DNA from: Pelagibius marinus | Lineage (GTDB): Bacteria > Pseudomonadota > Alphaproteobacteria > Kiloniellales > Kiloniellaceae | NCBI RefSeq assembly: GCF_014925385.1 | Contig: NZ_JACSDK010000010.1 | Location: 62,001-126,000 of the forward strand | Direction: 5' to 3' | Length of the DNA: 64,000 bases | Shown: piece by piece, positions 15,430-23,648 of the stretch | How positions within the stretch are numbered: the first letter of the stretch is position 1 | How the letters are laid out: each line of letters starts with the position of its first letter | Program-made: the position numbers and the translations under genes | The notes under the pieces: generated by a model | Seen by the model: the letters and a program-made list of their open reading frames with translations, nothing else | Databases searched by the model: none | What the model was told of the DNA's origin: nothing

Positions 15430-16332
15430 TCACGCGCGGCCCTCGGCCCGCGCGCGTAGCGCCCCGGTGATGAAATCGATGAAGACGCGCAGCTTTGCCG
15501 GCTCGAAGGGGGTTGGCGGGCGTACCAGGCTCAGCATGCCGTGGTCGGCCTCGCAGTCCGGAAGGACATGGACTAGGCGGCCCGTCTCCAGATCTTCCCG
15601 CACCGTGATCAGCGGCAGCACGGCGAGCCCGATTCCGCGGCGCGCGGACTCCAGCAGAGCGGCGAAGTTGCTGACCCGCAGGCGCGGCCGCAGGGGCGCC
15701 TGGACCGGCACGCCGTCGCGGGTGAGTGGCCAGTTGCCGGGCATCGCGCCACCGCACCAATAGACGCAGCGATGGGCCGCGAGGTCTTCCGCCTGCTGAG
15801 GTGCGCCGTAGGTCTTCAGGTAGGCCGGACTGGCGCAGAGCACGTAGCGCATCTCCACGATGCGGTGGGCGATCAGCGAGGAGTCCGGCAAGGGGCCGCT
15901 GCGGATGGCCGCGTCGTAGCCTTCCTCGACCAGGTCGACCATGCGCTCGGTCAGGTCGAGTTCCAGCTCGATCTCCGGGTAGGTCTCCACGAAGTCGACC
16001 GCCAACTCGGTGATCCAGTCGTTGCCGACCGCCGGCGGAGCGGTGATGCGCAGCCGGCCCTGCGGTGTCGCGTCGGCGCTGCTGACTTCGGCGTTGAGGC
16101 TGGCCAGTTCCTCCAACAGGGTCGCCGCCCGCGGCAGGTAGCGGTTGCCCGCTTCGGTCAGGCTGACGTGGCGCGTCGTGCGGCGCAGCAGGGTGACGCC
16201 CAACTCGCTTTCCAGGTCGGCGACGTGGCGGCTGACCGCCGTGGTCGACATGCCCAGCTTGCGCGCGGCCTCGGCGAAGCCGCCGGCCTTGGAGACCTCG
16301 ACGAAGACGGACATGGCGGTGTGCAGGTTCAT
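15430..16332 (-). CDS. LysR-family transcriptional regulator
   Basis: A 300-residue protein. The N-terminal winged HTH (MSVFVEVSKAGGFAEAARKL, then GMSTTAVSRHVADLESELGV) is followed by TTRHVSLTEAGNRYL and a type 2 periplasmic-binding-like effector domain (RITAPPAVGNDWI to VLPLITVREDLETGRLVHVL). It belongs to the AaeR/DmlR-like subgroup by the start MNLHTAMSVFVEV. It is divergent from the small gene at 16442. The AT-rich 110-bp gap between them should contain its operator, but no single clear T-N11-A palindrome stands out. Target unknown. Confidence 0.9.
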   Translation of the reverse strand: MNLHTAMSVFVEVSKAGGFAEAARKLGMSTTAVSRHVADLESELGVTLLRRTTRHVSLTEAGNRYLPRAATLLEELASLNAEVSSADATPQGRLRITAPPAVGNDWITELAVDFVETYPEIELELDLTERMVDLVEEGYDAAIRSGPLPDSSLIAHRIVEMRYVLCASPAYLKTYGAPQQAEDLAAHRCVYWCGGAMPGNWPLTRDGVPVQAPLRPRLRVSNFAALLESARRGIGLAVLPLITVREDLETGRLVHVLPDCEADHGMLSLVRPPTPFEPAKLRVFIDFITGALRARAEGRA

Positions 16333-16441
16333 GATTAGTGTCCCAATTTTCGGGATTATCTATTTCGAACGTACCATATTATCCTGAATACGCGGAACGC
16401 CTAGATTCCTTCCAAGCCCGATTTCAGTGATGGAGGAAGCC

Positions 16442-16714
16442 ATGTCGCGCTTCGCTTTAGCCCAGGAAACCAACGGTTTCGCCGCAGCTTCGCAGCGGAG
16501 CCGCATCACTGCGCAGCTGGCCGCTTTGCTGCGCAGCCTTTCCGGCATAGGCAGAGAGAAGCCGCGGCATTTCGGGAGTCTGGGCCTGGCGGCCCGCCAC
16601 GACAGCGGCGCCGGGCGCGACCTGCAGGACTATGCCGTGGCGCCAACGACGGCATCGTCGCGGCGTCTGCACGCGATCGCTGAAACCGCGTCCTGGACCT
16701 CGCCGCGGCTCTAG
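16442..16714 (+). CDS. small hypothetical protein between two LysR genes
   Basis: A 90-residue reading frame starting at an ATG that follows a strong site (ATGGAGGAAGCC). The N-terminal half is helical (SRFALAQETNGFAAASQR, ITAQLAALLRSLSGIGR); the rest is low-complexity. It is divergently placed from the LysR gene at 15430-16332, the usual position for a LysR target, and its stop overlaps the end of the next LysR gene by four bases. There is no family match, so it may be a real small protein or a spurious frame. Confidence 0.35.
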   Translation: MSRFALAQETNGFAAASQRSRITAQLAALLRSLSGIGREKPRHFGSLGLAARHDSGAGRDLQDYAVAPTTASSRRLHAIAETASWTSPRL

Positions 16715-17604
16715 TCGCCCGCCGCCTGTGGCCAGAGGTGCCGTCCGGCGAGGTCGAGCAGGGCTTTCACGCCGGGTGCGGTTTCGCGCTCCGGCAGATA
16801 GGCCAGCTCGACGCTGCGGTAGAGCCTGGGCTCGACCACCGGGCGCCGGGCGAGGTCCGGCTGTAGCACAGAGAACTCCGGCAGCAGACCGATCCCCATG
16901 CCGCTGGCGATCATCGCCTGGATCCAGTCCTCGCGCTCGCTGGCATAGGGGAAGCTGAGTTCCATCTTGTGGCCGCCGACCTCGTCCAGGAAGGTGGAGC
17001 GGAACTCGCAGTGCAGGCGGTCGATGTAGCGCTCCCCGTCCAGTTCCTCGAAGCGCACCTGCTTTTGCGTATTGAAGCGGTGGTCGCGGGAAAAGGCGAT
17101 CATCATGCGCTCGCGGTAGAGCCGTTTGCCCTTCAGCGGCGCCGGCAGCTTGCCGGCGGGGCAGGCGAGGATGGCGCAGTCGACCTCGCCGCCGGTCAGC
17201 TTCTCGACGGCGTTGGCCGCCGTGACGTCGCGCAGGTGCAGTTCGATGTTGGGGTGCTCCAGGCGGAAGCGGTCGAGGAAGCCGAGCAGGGGCTTGGGGC
17301 CGAGGGTGCACATGACCCCGGCGTTGAGGCGGATCTCAGCCGGCTTCAGGAACTGGCGCGCGGCCTCTTCGGCCTCCTCGCGCGCCGCCACCACCCGCTC
17401 CAGCTTTTCGCGCATCACGCGGCCGAAGTCGGTCAGCAGCACCTGGCGGCCCTGGCGCAGGAAGAGGGGCGCCCCCAGTTCCTCCTCCAGCTTCTTCACC
17501 GCCTTGGTGAGGGCGGGCTGGGAGACGCCGGCCTCCTCCGCCGCCTGGGTGAAGTGCAGGCTGTGGGCGACGGCGAGGAAGTAGCGGACCTGGTAGAGCT
17601 CCAC
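16711..17604 (-). CDS. LysR-family transcriptional regulator (OxyR/CynR-like subgroup)
   Basis: A 297-residue protein. The HTH is MELYQVRYFLAVAHSLHFTQ, AAEEAGVSQPALTKAVKKLE, and the effector domain contains DCAILACPAGKLPAPLKGKRLYRE and IQAMIASGMGIGLLPEF. The second-domain sequence with GVMCTLGP is seen in LysR proteins near carboxymuconolactone-decarboxylase-like genes and similar stress enzymes. It is divergent from the cytochrome P460 gene, across a gap holding a perfect 8-bp-arm palindrome (17621-17639) close to its own start. Confidence 0.9.
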   Translation of the reverse strand: MELYQVRYFLAVAHSLHFTQAAEEAGVSQPALTKAVKKLEEELGAPLFLRQGRQVLLTDFGRVMREKLERVVAAREEAEEAARQFLKPAEIRLNAGVMCTLGPKPLLGFLDRFRLEHPNIELHLRDVTAANAVEKLTGGEVDCAILACPAGKLPAPLKGKRLYRERMMIAFSRDHRFNTQKQVRFEELDGERYIDRLHCEFRSTFLDEVGGHKMELSFPYASEREDWIQAMIASGMGIGLLPEFSVLQPDLARRPVVEPRLYRSVELAYLPERETAPGVKALLDLAGRHLWPQAAGD

Positions 17605-17620
17605 GAAAAGGCCTTTCTGA

Positions 17621-17639
17621 CGATAACTATCAGTTATCG
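17621..17639. promoter_or_regulatory. LysR operator-like palindrome
   Basis: Perfect arms CGATAACT and AGTTATCG around a 3-base centre ATC, 17 bp upstream of the LysR start and 91 bp upstream of the cytochrome P460 start. It has the T-N11-A character of LysR boxes. It probably serves autoregulation and control of the divergent gene. Confidence 0.6.
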
Positions 17640-17729
17640 ATATGTGAGAAACTTATATTTGTAAAGGCGGGTTTTCGGGCACAGCTTCTGGAGTGGAGTT
17701 CCCCCTGTTCAGCCAAGAAAGCCCCCAAA

Positions 17730-18386
17730 ATGCGTACATTTTCCTCAAGATTTCTGGCCCTGGCCCTGGCGCTCATCCTGCTGGGCATCTTCATCGTCGC
17801 CGCCGCCACGGCGGCCCAGGAGCGGGGCCCGGCAGGCGCCCAGGAAGGCGGCTATCTGCCCGGCTACGAGGCGGCGGTCGACGCCGAGGGCAACATCCGC
17901 GTGCCGGCGGTCGACTACGGCGCCGACTGGCGCCTGCTCGGCAGCTGGTCCATCGCTGGCGAGGAGCCCGGCGGCGGGGCGGCGGAATTCCACGTGGTCT
18001 ACGCCCAGCCGGGCGTCATCGAGGCCTATCGCCGGACCGGTGACTTCCCCGAGGGCAGCGTGCTGGTGAAGGAACTGTTCTCCACGGTCAGCGAGGACAT
18101 GACGACGGGCCATGTCTCCCGCGCCGCCGCGCGCGCCGGCTGGTTCGTCATGGTGAAGGATTCCTCCGGACGCTTTGCGGAGAATCCGCTGTGGGGCGAG
18201 GGCTGGGGCTGGGCCTACTTCGACGCCACCGATCCCGCCACGCCGGTCACCGAGGACTTCCAGGCCGAGTGCGTCGCCTGCCACGAGCCCGCCAAGGCGA
18301 GCGACTGGATCTACGTGGAGGGCTATCCGGTCCTCGGCACGGTCAAGGAAGCGAAGACCGGCCTGCCGGCCCGCATGGTGCAATAG
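17730..18386 (+). CDS. cytochrome P460 family protein
   Basis: A 218-residue protein. It has an N-terminal membrane/signal segment (FLALALALILLGIFIVAAAT) and a cytochrome P460 fold: VDYGADWRLLGSW, EFHVVYAQPGVIEAYR, GWFVMVKDSSGRF, WGWAYFDA and the C-terminal heme site CVACHEPA. P460 hemes oxidise hydroxylamine or bind NO. Many members in non-nitrifiers have unknown roles, possibly NO or cytochrome c' beta-like detoxification. It would be periplasmic, with c-type heme attachment needing the Ccm system elsewhere. The divergent LysR gene is its likely regulator. Confidence 0.85.
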   Translation: MRTFSSRFLALALALILLGIFIVAAATAAQERGPAGAQEGGYLPGYEAAVDAEGNIRVPAVDYGADWRLLGSWSIAGEEPGGGAAEFHVVYAQPGVIEAYRRTGDFPEGSVLVKELFSTVSEDMTTGHVSRAAARAGWFVMVKDSSGRFAENPLWGEGWGWAYFDATDPATPVTEDFQAECVACHEPAKASDWIYVEGYPVLGTVKEAKTGLPARMVQ

Positions 18387-18433
18387 GGTCTGCCCTCTTC
18401 CGGGTGTATCTCCTCTACCCCTCGGCTCGACAG

Positions 18434-18814
18434 CTAGATCTTGCCGGCTTCCGTCAGCACCTTGCGGGCGGCGCGGAAGCACTCCATGGCCTGAGGCACG
18501 CCGCAGTAGATGCCGATGACGTGGCAGACGGCGCGGATCTCCTCGACGCTGCAGCCGTTATTGAGGGCGCCGCGGCAGTGGGTCTCCCACTCGTGCATCT
18601 TGCTGAGGGCGCCGATCATCGCGAGGTTCATCAGGCTGCGGGTCTTCGGGTCGATCGCCGGGTCGCCCCAGCCGAAGCCCCAGCACCACTCGGTCATGGC
18701 TTCCTGAAAGGGCCGGCTGAAGTCGTCGGCCTGGTCCAGGGCCTTGGTGACATACTCATCGCCCAGGGTCGCCTTACGCTGCTTCAGGCCGAGTTCGAAA
18801 CGTTCCTTGTCCAC
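18434..18814 (-). CDS. carboxymuconolactone decarboxylase family protein
   Basis: A 126-residue all-helical CMD-domain protein. Conserved features are DPKTRSLMNLAMIGAL and HEWETHCRGALNNGCSVEEI followed by EEIRAVCHVIGIYCGVPQAM, typical of PcaC-like decarboxylases rather than AhpD (there is no CxxC pair). Length equals the PcaC family norm. No other protocatechuate-pathway genes are nearby, so the substrate may be a different gamma-lactone or hydroperoxide. It ends convergently with the P460 gene. Confidence 0.85.
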   Translation of the reverse strand: MDKERFELGLKQRKATLGDEYVTKALDQADDFSRPFQEAMTEWCWGFGWGDPAIDPKTRSLMNLAMIGALSKMHEWETHCRGALNNGCSVEEIRAVCHVIGIYCGVPQAMECFRAARKVLTEAGKI

Positions 18815-18965
18815 TGATGTCCTCCCGGTTTTGGCATTGCTACCGTTTTGCTCGTGCAGCCGGATTGTATGGTTTCGTCAGTCCGGGTCGAGGGCCATTT
18901 CTCCCCGGTCGCACCGGGCGGCCGCGGAAGGGATGGCAAGGCCTTGAGCGCAGGCGTTTTGATGT

Positions 18966-18986
18966 TGCAAATGAGAGTCACTCGCA
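18966..18986 (+). promoter_or_regulatory. Fur-type iron box upstream of the heme operon
   Basis: The sequence TGCAAATGAGAGTCACTCGC followed by A is an imperfect inverted repeat with TGCxAATGA/TCAxTCGCA halves, matching alphaproteobacterial Fur/iron boxes. It lies 126 bp before the hemP start, with no gene between. Iron-repressed expression of hemP, the receptor and hmuTUV is expected. Confidence 0.65.
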
Positions 18987-19111
18987 GTATCAAGAGTGAA
19001 GCGGCAGACGGCGGGCCGGGCACAGCCCGCTGGAGCTGCCCGCGACGGACGCCATGGCCGGCTGAGTGAGGCCGCCACGCGGGCCGCCGCAGTGGGGACA
19101 GTGGAAAGCGC

Positions 19112-19288
19112 ATGAACGTCAAATCTCAGCAAGTCCCGGCAGGGGACGGGCGGCCGGTCAAGGCCGCGCCGCGCCGGCTCCGCAGCCGTGAACTGCTGGC
19201 TGACGCCCAGGAAGTCATCATCGAGCATGACGGCGATGACTACCGCCTGCGCTGCACCAGCAAGGGAAAGCTGATCCTCACGAAATAG
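19112..19288 (+). CDS. hemP: hemin uptake protein HemP
   Basis: A 58-residue protein. The C-terminal half carries the HemP signature: RLRSRELLADAQEVIIEHDG, then DYRLRCTSKGKLILTK ending at the stop. Proteins of this family are 40-70 aa and start heme-uptake operons. A GGAAAG site precedes the ATG. It lies between the Fur-type box and the TonB receptor, which fits its role as an accessory or regulator of heme receptor expression. Confidence 0.9.
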   Translation: MNVKSQQVPAGDGRPVKAAPRRLRSRELLADAQEVIIEHDGDDYRLRCTSKGKLILTK

Positions 19289-19421
19289 CCGTCGTTCCGG
19301 CTTGCGTGCCGGATAGGGATACATCTGAACAGTCCCAGCCAGCCACCCGGCCTCACCGCCTTTGGCAGCCAGCCCGGACTTTCCGCAACAGCCCGAACCA
19401 AGGGGCCGAGGGGGAGTTTAC

Positions 19422-21623
19422 ATGGTTGGTCGAAATCGATTCTGGGGGGCGAGCCCCCTCGCGCTGGGCATGGCCCTGGGTCTGGCCGCTGCGGCGCTGA
19501 CGCCGGGCGCCCGGGCCGCCGCCGGGAGCGCGCAGCCGACGCCGCCGGGCGAAGCGGCGGAGCAGGTGGCGCAGGAAACACCGGTGGCGGAAAGCGGGGA
19601 GGCGGCGGAGGCCGAGGCGCCCAGCGACACCATCTCGGTCACCGCCACGCGCAATCCGCTGAAGTCGTTCGAATATCCCGGCATGGTCACGGTGCAGGAC
19701 CGCGAGGACATCCAGCTTCTGCAGCCGTCCTCGCCCGACGACATCCTGCGCTTCGTGCCGGGCGTGGAATTCTTCGGCGGGCCGCGGCGCACCGGCGAGG
19801 CGCCCTCCATCCGCGGCTTCTCCGGCCCCGACGTGATCATTCTCTTCGATGGTGCGCGGCAGAACTACGATTCCGGTCACGACGGCCGCTTCTTCATCGA
19901 TCCCAGCGTCCTCAAGTCGGTCGAGGTGCTGCGCGGTTCCTCTTCCTCGCTCTACGGCAGCGGCGGCACCGGCGGCGTCATCGAGTTCCGCACCATCGAC
20001 GCGGGCGACCTGCTGACCGGCGACGAAACCGTGGGCGCGACGGTCTCCGCCGGCTACCAAACCGCCAACCGGGAACGCGCCGGCACCTTTACCGGCTACA
20101 CCAAGCCGGTCGAGGGCCTGGACATTGTCGGCAGCGTCACCAAGCGGGACTCCGGCTCCATTGAGCTGGGCGACGGCAGCGAGCTCGACAACAGCGACGA
20201 CGACATCCTCTCCGGCCTCGCCAAGGCGAGCTACACCTTCGCCGAGCACCATCGCATCGAAGGTTCCTTCCTTTCCTTCAACAACACCGCGGAGGAGCCG
20301 AGCAACGGGCAGGGCCTGGGCAGCGACGACATCGTCGAGAAGGACATCCAGTCCAACACCTTCCGCGCCGCCTACGGCTACCACAATCCGCAGGACCACC
20401 TCTTCGACCTGGACGTCCTGGCCTACTACACACAGGCGCAGGCCGACGAGCTGCGCCTCGACGATCTGGGGGCAGGCCCGGAAGGCGAGGTGCTGAAACG
20501 CGACGTCGACACCGTCGGCTTCCGCCTCGACAACCGCTCGCGCGCCATGCTGAGTGACGACATCGGCGCCACCTTCACCTACGGCGGCGAGTTCTACCGT
20601 GACGTCCAGGACGGCGCCTCGGCCAGCGGCGACCGGGACGGCGTGCCCGATGCCGACACCACTTTCTTCGGCCTCTTCGCCCAGGGCGAGTTCGCCATCG
20701 CCGAGCCCTTCGGCGTGCTGCCCGGCGACGTGCTCATCATTCCCGGGCTGCGCTTCGACTCCTACCGCTCGACCAGCGACCTGGCGGCGGACAACCAGGA
20801 CCAGGCGGTCTCGCCGAGCATCAAGCTGGCCTACCTGCCGGTCGAGTGGCTGAACTTCTTCGCCAGCTACGGCCACGCCTTTCGCGCGCCCTCGGTGGAC
20901 GAACTCTACATGAGCGGCGTGCACTTCGAGATTCCGGTGGGCGCCGGCGTCACCAACCGCTTCGTCAGCAACCCGGACCTGGATCCCCAGCGCACCCAGA
21001 CCTTCGAGTTCGGCGGCGGTTTCAGCTTCGACGATGTCCTGCAGGACCGCGACAAGCTGGAGATCAAGGCCTCCCACTTCATCATCTGGGGCAAGGACTT
21101 CATCGATCTCAGCGTCAACCAGCCGGAACTCTTCATCGACTGCAATCCCTTCATCCCCGGGGACTGCGACGGCACCACCAACTCCACCAACGTACCCAAG
21201 GCGAAGCTCTGGGGCAGCGAGATCGAGCTGGGCTACGACGGACAGCGTTTTCTGGGGTCGCTCGGCTGGTCGACCATCGACGGCGAGAACCGCGAGACCG
21301 GCGAGAAGTTGGGCGTGCTGAAGGCTGACCGCCTGACCGTGATCGGCGGCGTGAAGGTGCCGGAGATCGACTCGCTGGTCGGCTGGCGCAGCACCTTCGC
21401 CGCCAAGTTCGACAAGGTCGACGACCCCAGCGAGGAGCGCGACGCCTACAACGTCCACGACATCTTCTTCGCCTGGCAGCCGGCGGAAGGTCCGCTGGAG
21501 GGCCTGCGGGTCGACCTGGGCGTCGATAACCTTTTCGACGCCGACTACGAGCGCGTCTTCGTCGGCGTGCCGGAGCAGGGGCGCAATTTCAAGGCACTGG
21601 TCTCCTACTCATTGAAGTGGTGA
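19422..21623 (+). CDS. TonB-dependent heme/hemoglobin receptor
   Basis: A 733-residue outer-membrane receptor. The ATG follows GGGGGAG. The signal peptide ends near GARAAAG. A TonB box-like DTISVTATR is followed by a plug domain (DDILRFVPGVEFFGG, GFSGPDVIILFDGARQNYD, VEVLRGSSSSLYGSGGTGGVIEF), and the 22-strand barrel ends in ALVSYSLKW. The heme-receptor motifs FRAP (HAFRAPSVDELY) and NPxL (SNPDLDPQRT) are both present, as in HmuR/HasR/PhuR-type receptors. It imports heme across the outer membrane using TonB-ExbBD energy, and leads the hemS-hmuTUV operon. Confidence 0.93.
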   Translation: MVGRNRFWGASPLALGMALGLAAAALTPGARAAAGSAQPTPPGEAAEQVAQETPVAESGEAAEAEAPSDTISVTATRNPLKSFEYPGMVTVQDREDIQLLQPSSPDDILRFVPGVEFFGGPRRTGEAPSIRGFSGPDVIILFDGARQNYDSGHDGRFFIDPSVLKSVEVLRGSSSSLYGSGGTGGVIEFRTIDAGDLLTGDETVGATVSAGYQTANRERAGTFTGYTKPVEGLDIVGSVTKRDSGSIELGDGSELDNSDDDILSGLAKASYTFAEHHRIEGSFLSFNNTAEEPSNGQGLGSDDIVEKDIQSNTFRAAYGYHNPQDHLFDLDVLAYYTQAQADELRLDDLGAGPEGEVLKRDVDTVGFRLDNRSRAMLSDDIGATFTYGGEFYRDVQDGASASGDRDGVPDADTTFFGLFAQGEFAIAEPFGVLPGDVLIIPGLRFDSYRSTSDLAADNQDQAVSPSIKLAYLPVEWLNFFASYGHAFRAPSVDELYMSGVHFEIPVGAGVTNRFVSNPDLDPQRTQTFEFGGGFSFDDVLQDRDKLEIKASHFIIWGKDFIDLSVNQPELFIDCNPFIPGDCDGTTNSTNVPKAKLWGSEIELGYDGQRFLGSLGWSTIDGENRETGEKLGVLKADRLTVIGGVKVPEIDSLVGWRSTFAAKFDKVDDPSEERDAYNVHDIFFAWQPAEGPLEGLRVDLGVDNLFDADYERVFVGVPEQGRNFKALVSYSLKW

Positions 21624-21653
21624 CCGGTAGAGGAACAGGAGGAAGAGAAAACC

Positions 21654-22724
21654 ATGCAGGAAGCGGAACTGCAGGGCGGCGGCCCGGCATTGAGGCAGCG
21701 CTGGCTGGCGCTGAGGGATGAAGAGCCGGGGCTCAGGGCCCGCGACGCCGCCGCCCGGCTGGGCGTGTCCGAAGGGGAACTTCTGGCGGCGCGCTGCGGA
21801 GAGGGGGTGCGCCGGCTGGACGGCCCCTGGCCCGATCTGCTGAAGGAGTTGCCCGGGCTCGGCACCGTCATGGTGCTGACCCGCAACGAAAGCGCGGTGC
21901 ACGAGAAGACCGGCCGCTTCGACAAGGTCTCGGCCTTCAAGGACATGGGGCTGGTGCTGAACGGGGAGATCGACCTGCGGGTCTTCTTCAATCATTGGCA
22001 CTTCGGCTTCGCCGTGACCGAGGAAGCCCACGGCAAGGCGCGCCACAGCCTTCAGTTCTTCGACCGCGACGGCATGGCCGTGCACAAGGTCTATCTGCGC
22101 GAGGACGACAAGGCCGCGGCCTACGAGGCCCTGGTCACGAAGCATCTGCATGGCGAGCAGTCGCCGGGGATCGAGGTCGCCCCGGCGGCTCCGGCGCCGG
22201 CTGACCGCGCGGACCACCTGATCGACCGGGCGGCGCTGCGCGAACGCTGGGAAGCGCTGCAGGACGTTCACGATTTCCGCGAGATGCTCATCGATCTGGG
22301 CGCCGGCCGCCTGCAGGCCTTCCGCCTGGCCGGTGGGGACAAGGCCTACCGGGTTGCCCCCGGCAGCTTCCGCCAAGCCCTGGAGCAGGCCGCGGCGGCG
22401 GCACTGCCGATCATGATCTTCGTCGGCAGCCCGGGAGTGGTGCAGATCCATAGCGGCCCCGTGAAGACTCTCAAGCAGGTCGGCCCCTGGTTCAACGTGC
22501 TGGACCCGGGCTTCAACCTGCACCTGCGCGAAGACGGCGTTGCCGAGGCCTGGGTGGTGCGCAAGCCGACGCGCGACGGCATCGTCACCTCGCTGGAAAT
22601 CTATGACGGCGAGGGCCGGCAGATCGCCTGGATGTTCGGCGAGCGCGGCGAGGGCCAAGCGGAACTGGCCGAGTGGCGTGCCCTCGTCGACGCCCTGCCG
22701 CCGCAAGGCGTGGCCGTCCAATGA
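21654..22724 (+). CDS. hemS: hemin-degrading/heme-trafficking factor HemS family
   Basis: A 356-residue cytoplasmic protein with the two tandem HemS/ChuS repeats. Repeat 1 contains ELPGLGTVMVLTRNESAVHE, VFFNHWHFGFAV. Repeat 2 contains LPIMIFVGSPGVVQIHSG, where the His in IHSGPV aligns with the heme-ligating His, and FNLHLRED. It accepts heme delivered by HmuTUV and degrades or passes it on. It starts 30 bases after the receptor stop (GGAGGAAGAG site) and its stop overlaps the hmuT ATG (ATGA). Confidence 0.93.
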   Translation: MQEAELQGGGPALRQRWLALRDEEPGLRARDAAARLGVSEGELLAARCGEGVRRLDGPWPDLLKELPGLGTVMVLTRNESAVHEKTGRFDKVSAFKDMGLVLNGEIDLRVFFNHWHFGFAVTEEAHGKARHSLQFFDRDGMAVHKVYLREDDKAAAYEALVTKHLHGEQSPGIEVAPAAPAPADRADHLIDRAALRERWEALQDVHDFREMLIDLGAGRLQAFRLAGGDKAYRVAPGSFRQALEQAAAAALPIMIFVGSPGVVQIHSGPVKTLKQVGPWFNVLDPGFNLHLREDGVAEAWVVRKPTRDGIVTSLEIYDGEGRQIAWMFGERGEGQAELAEWRALVDALPPQGVAVQ

Positions 22725-23647
22725 TCCGCAAGCTCGCGGGGGGCCTCCTGGCCGCGGCCGTCCTGCTGACCGTGCTATCCGGTGTCGGCGCGGCCGGCGC
22801 GGGGACGCTGGTCGATGCCACCGGCAAGGAGACCACCGTCACCGGCGCACGGCGCGTTGTCGCGGTCGGCGGCTCGGTGACCGAGATTGTCTATGCCCTG
22901 GGCCTGGGCGAACGTCTTCTTGCCGTGGACTCCACCAGCCTCTATCCGGCGGCGGCCAGGCAGCTTCCCAACGTGGGTTACATGCGCCAGCTTTCGGCAG
23001 AACCGATCCTGGCCTTGGGACCGGACCTCGTGCTGGCCATCGAGGACGCCGGGCCGCAGGCGGCGCTCGACCAGCTGCGTGATGCCGGGCTGCCGGTGGT
23101 GCTGATCCCGGACGAGCCGACGCCGGAAGGCGCATTGGCCAAGATCGATCTCGTGGCGGCGGCGCTGGACGCCGGCCCGGCGGGCCGGGCTCTGCGTATC
23201 GAACTCGAGGTGAAGCTGCAGGCGGTGCGCGAGGCCTTCGCGCAGGTCGACGCGCGCCCGCGGGTGCTGTTCCTGCTGTCCATCGGCAACGGCCGCGTGC
23301 CCATGGCCGCGGGACGGGATACCTCGGCGGCCGGAATCATCGAGCTGGCCGGCGGTGAGAACGCCATCGACGCTTTCGAGAGCTACAAGCCGCTGTCGCC
23401 CGAGGCGGCGGTGGCGGCGGCGCCGGAGGTGCTGCTGGTCACCACGCGGTCGCTGGACCTGCTGGGCGGCCGGGAAGGCCTGCTGCAGATCCCCGAGATC
23501 GCGCTCACCCCGGCCGGGCGCAAGGGCAACATCGTGGTGATGGACAGCCTGCTGCTGCTCGGTTTCGGGCCGCGCACGGCGGCAGCTGCGGCCGAGCTGG
23601 GCAAGCGCCTGCACCCGGCGATCACCGTTCCTCTGAGATCTCCCTAG
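22721..23647 (+). CDS. hmuT: heme ABC transporter periplasmic binding protein
   Basis: A 308-residue product from the coupled ATG at 22721. The signal peptide (LAGGLLAAAVLLTVLSGV) ends at GAAGA. The helical-backbone binding-protein fold is visible in RRVVAVGGSVTEIVYALGLG, DSTSLYPAA, LPNVGYMRQLSAEPILALGPD and PLSPEAAVAAAPEVLLVTT. The Tyr in PNVGYMR is a candidate heme ligand, as in ShuT/PhuT. It binds heme in the periplasm and hands it to HmuUV. It overlaps hemS and is one base from hmuU. Confidence 0.92.
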   Translation: MIRKLAGGLLAAAVLLTVLSGVGAAGAGTLVDATGKETTVTGARRVVAVGGSVTEIVYALGLGERLLAVDSTSLYPAAARQLPNVGYMRQLSAEPILALGPDLVLAIEDAGPQAALDQLRDAGLPVVLIPDEPTPEGALAKIDLVAAALDAGPAGRALRIELEVKLQAVREAFAQVDARPRVLFLLSIGNGRVPMAAGRDTSAAGIIELAGGENAIDAFESYKPLSPEAAVAAAPEVLLVTTRSLDLLGGREGLLQIPEIALTPAGRKGNIVVMDSLLLLGFGPRTAAAAAELGKRLHPAITVPLRSP

Positions 23648-23648
23648 C

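Noticed and set aside
19353-21458. 701-codon minus-strand frame over the TonB receptor
   Set aside because: It is antisense to a receptor with signal peptide, plug and FRAP/NPxL motifs. The antisense product has no domain.
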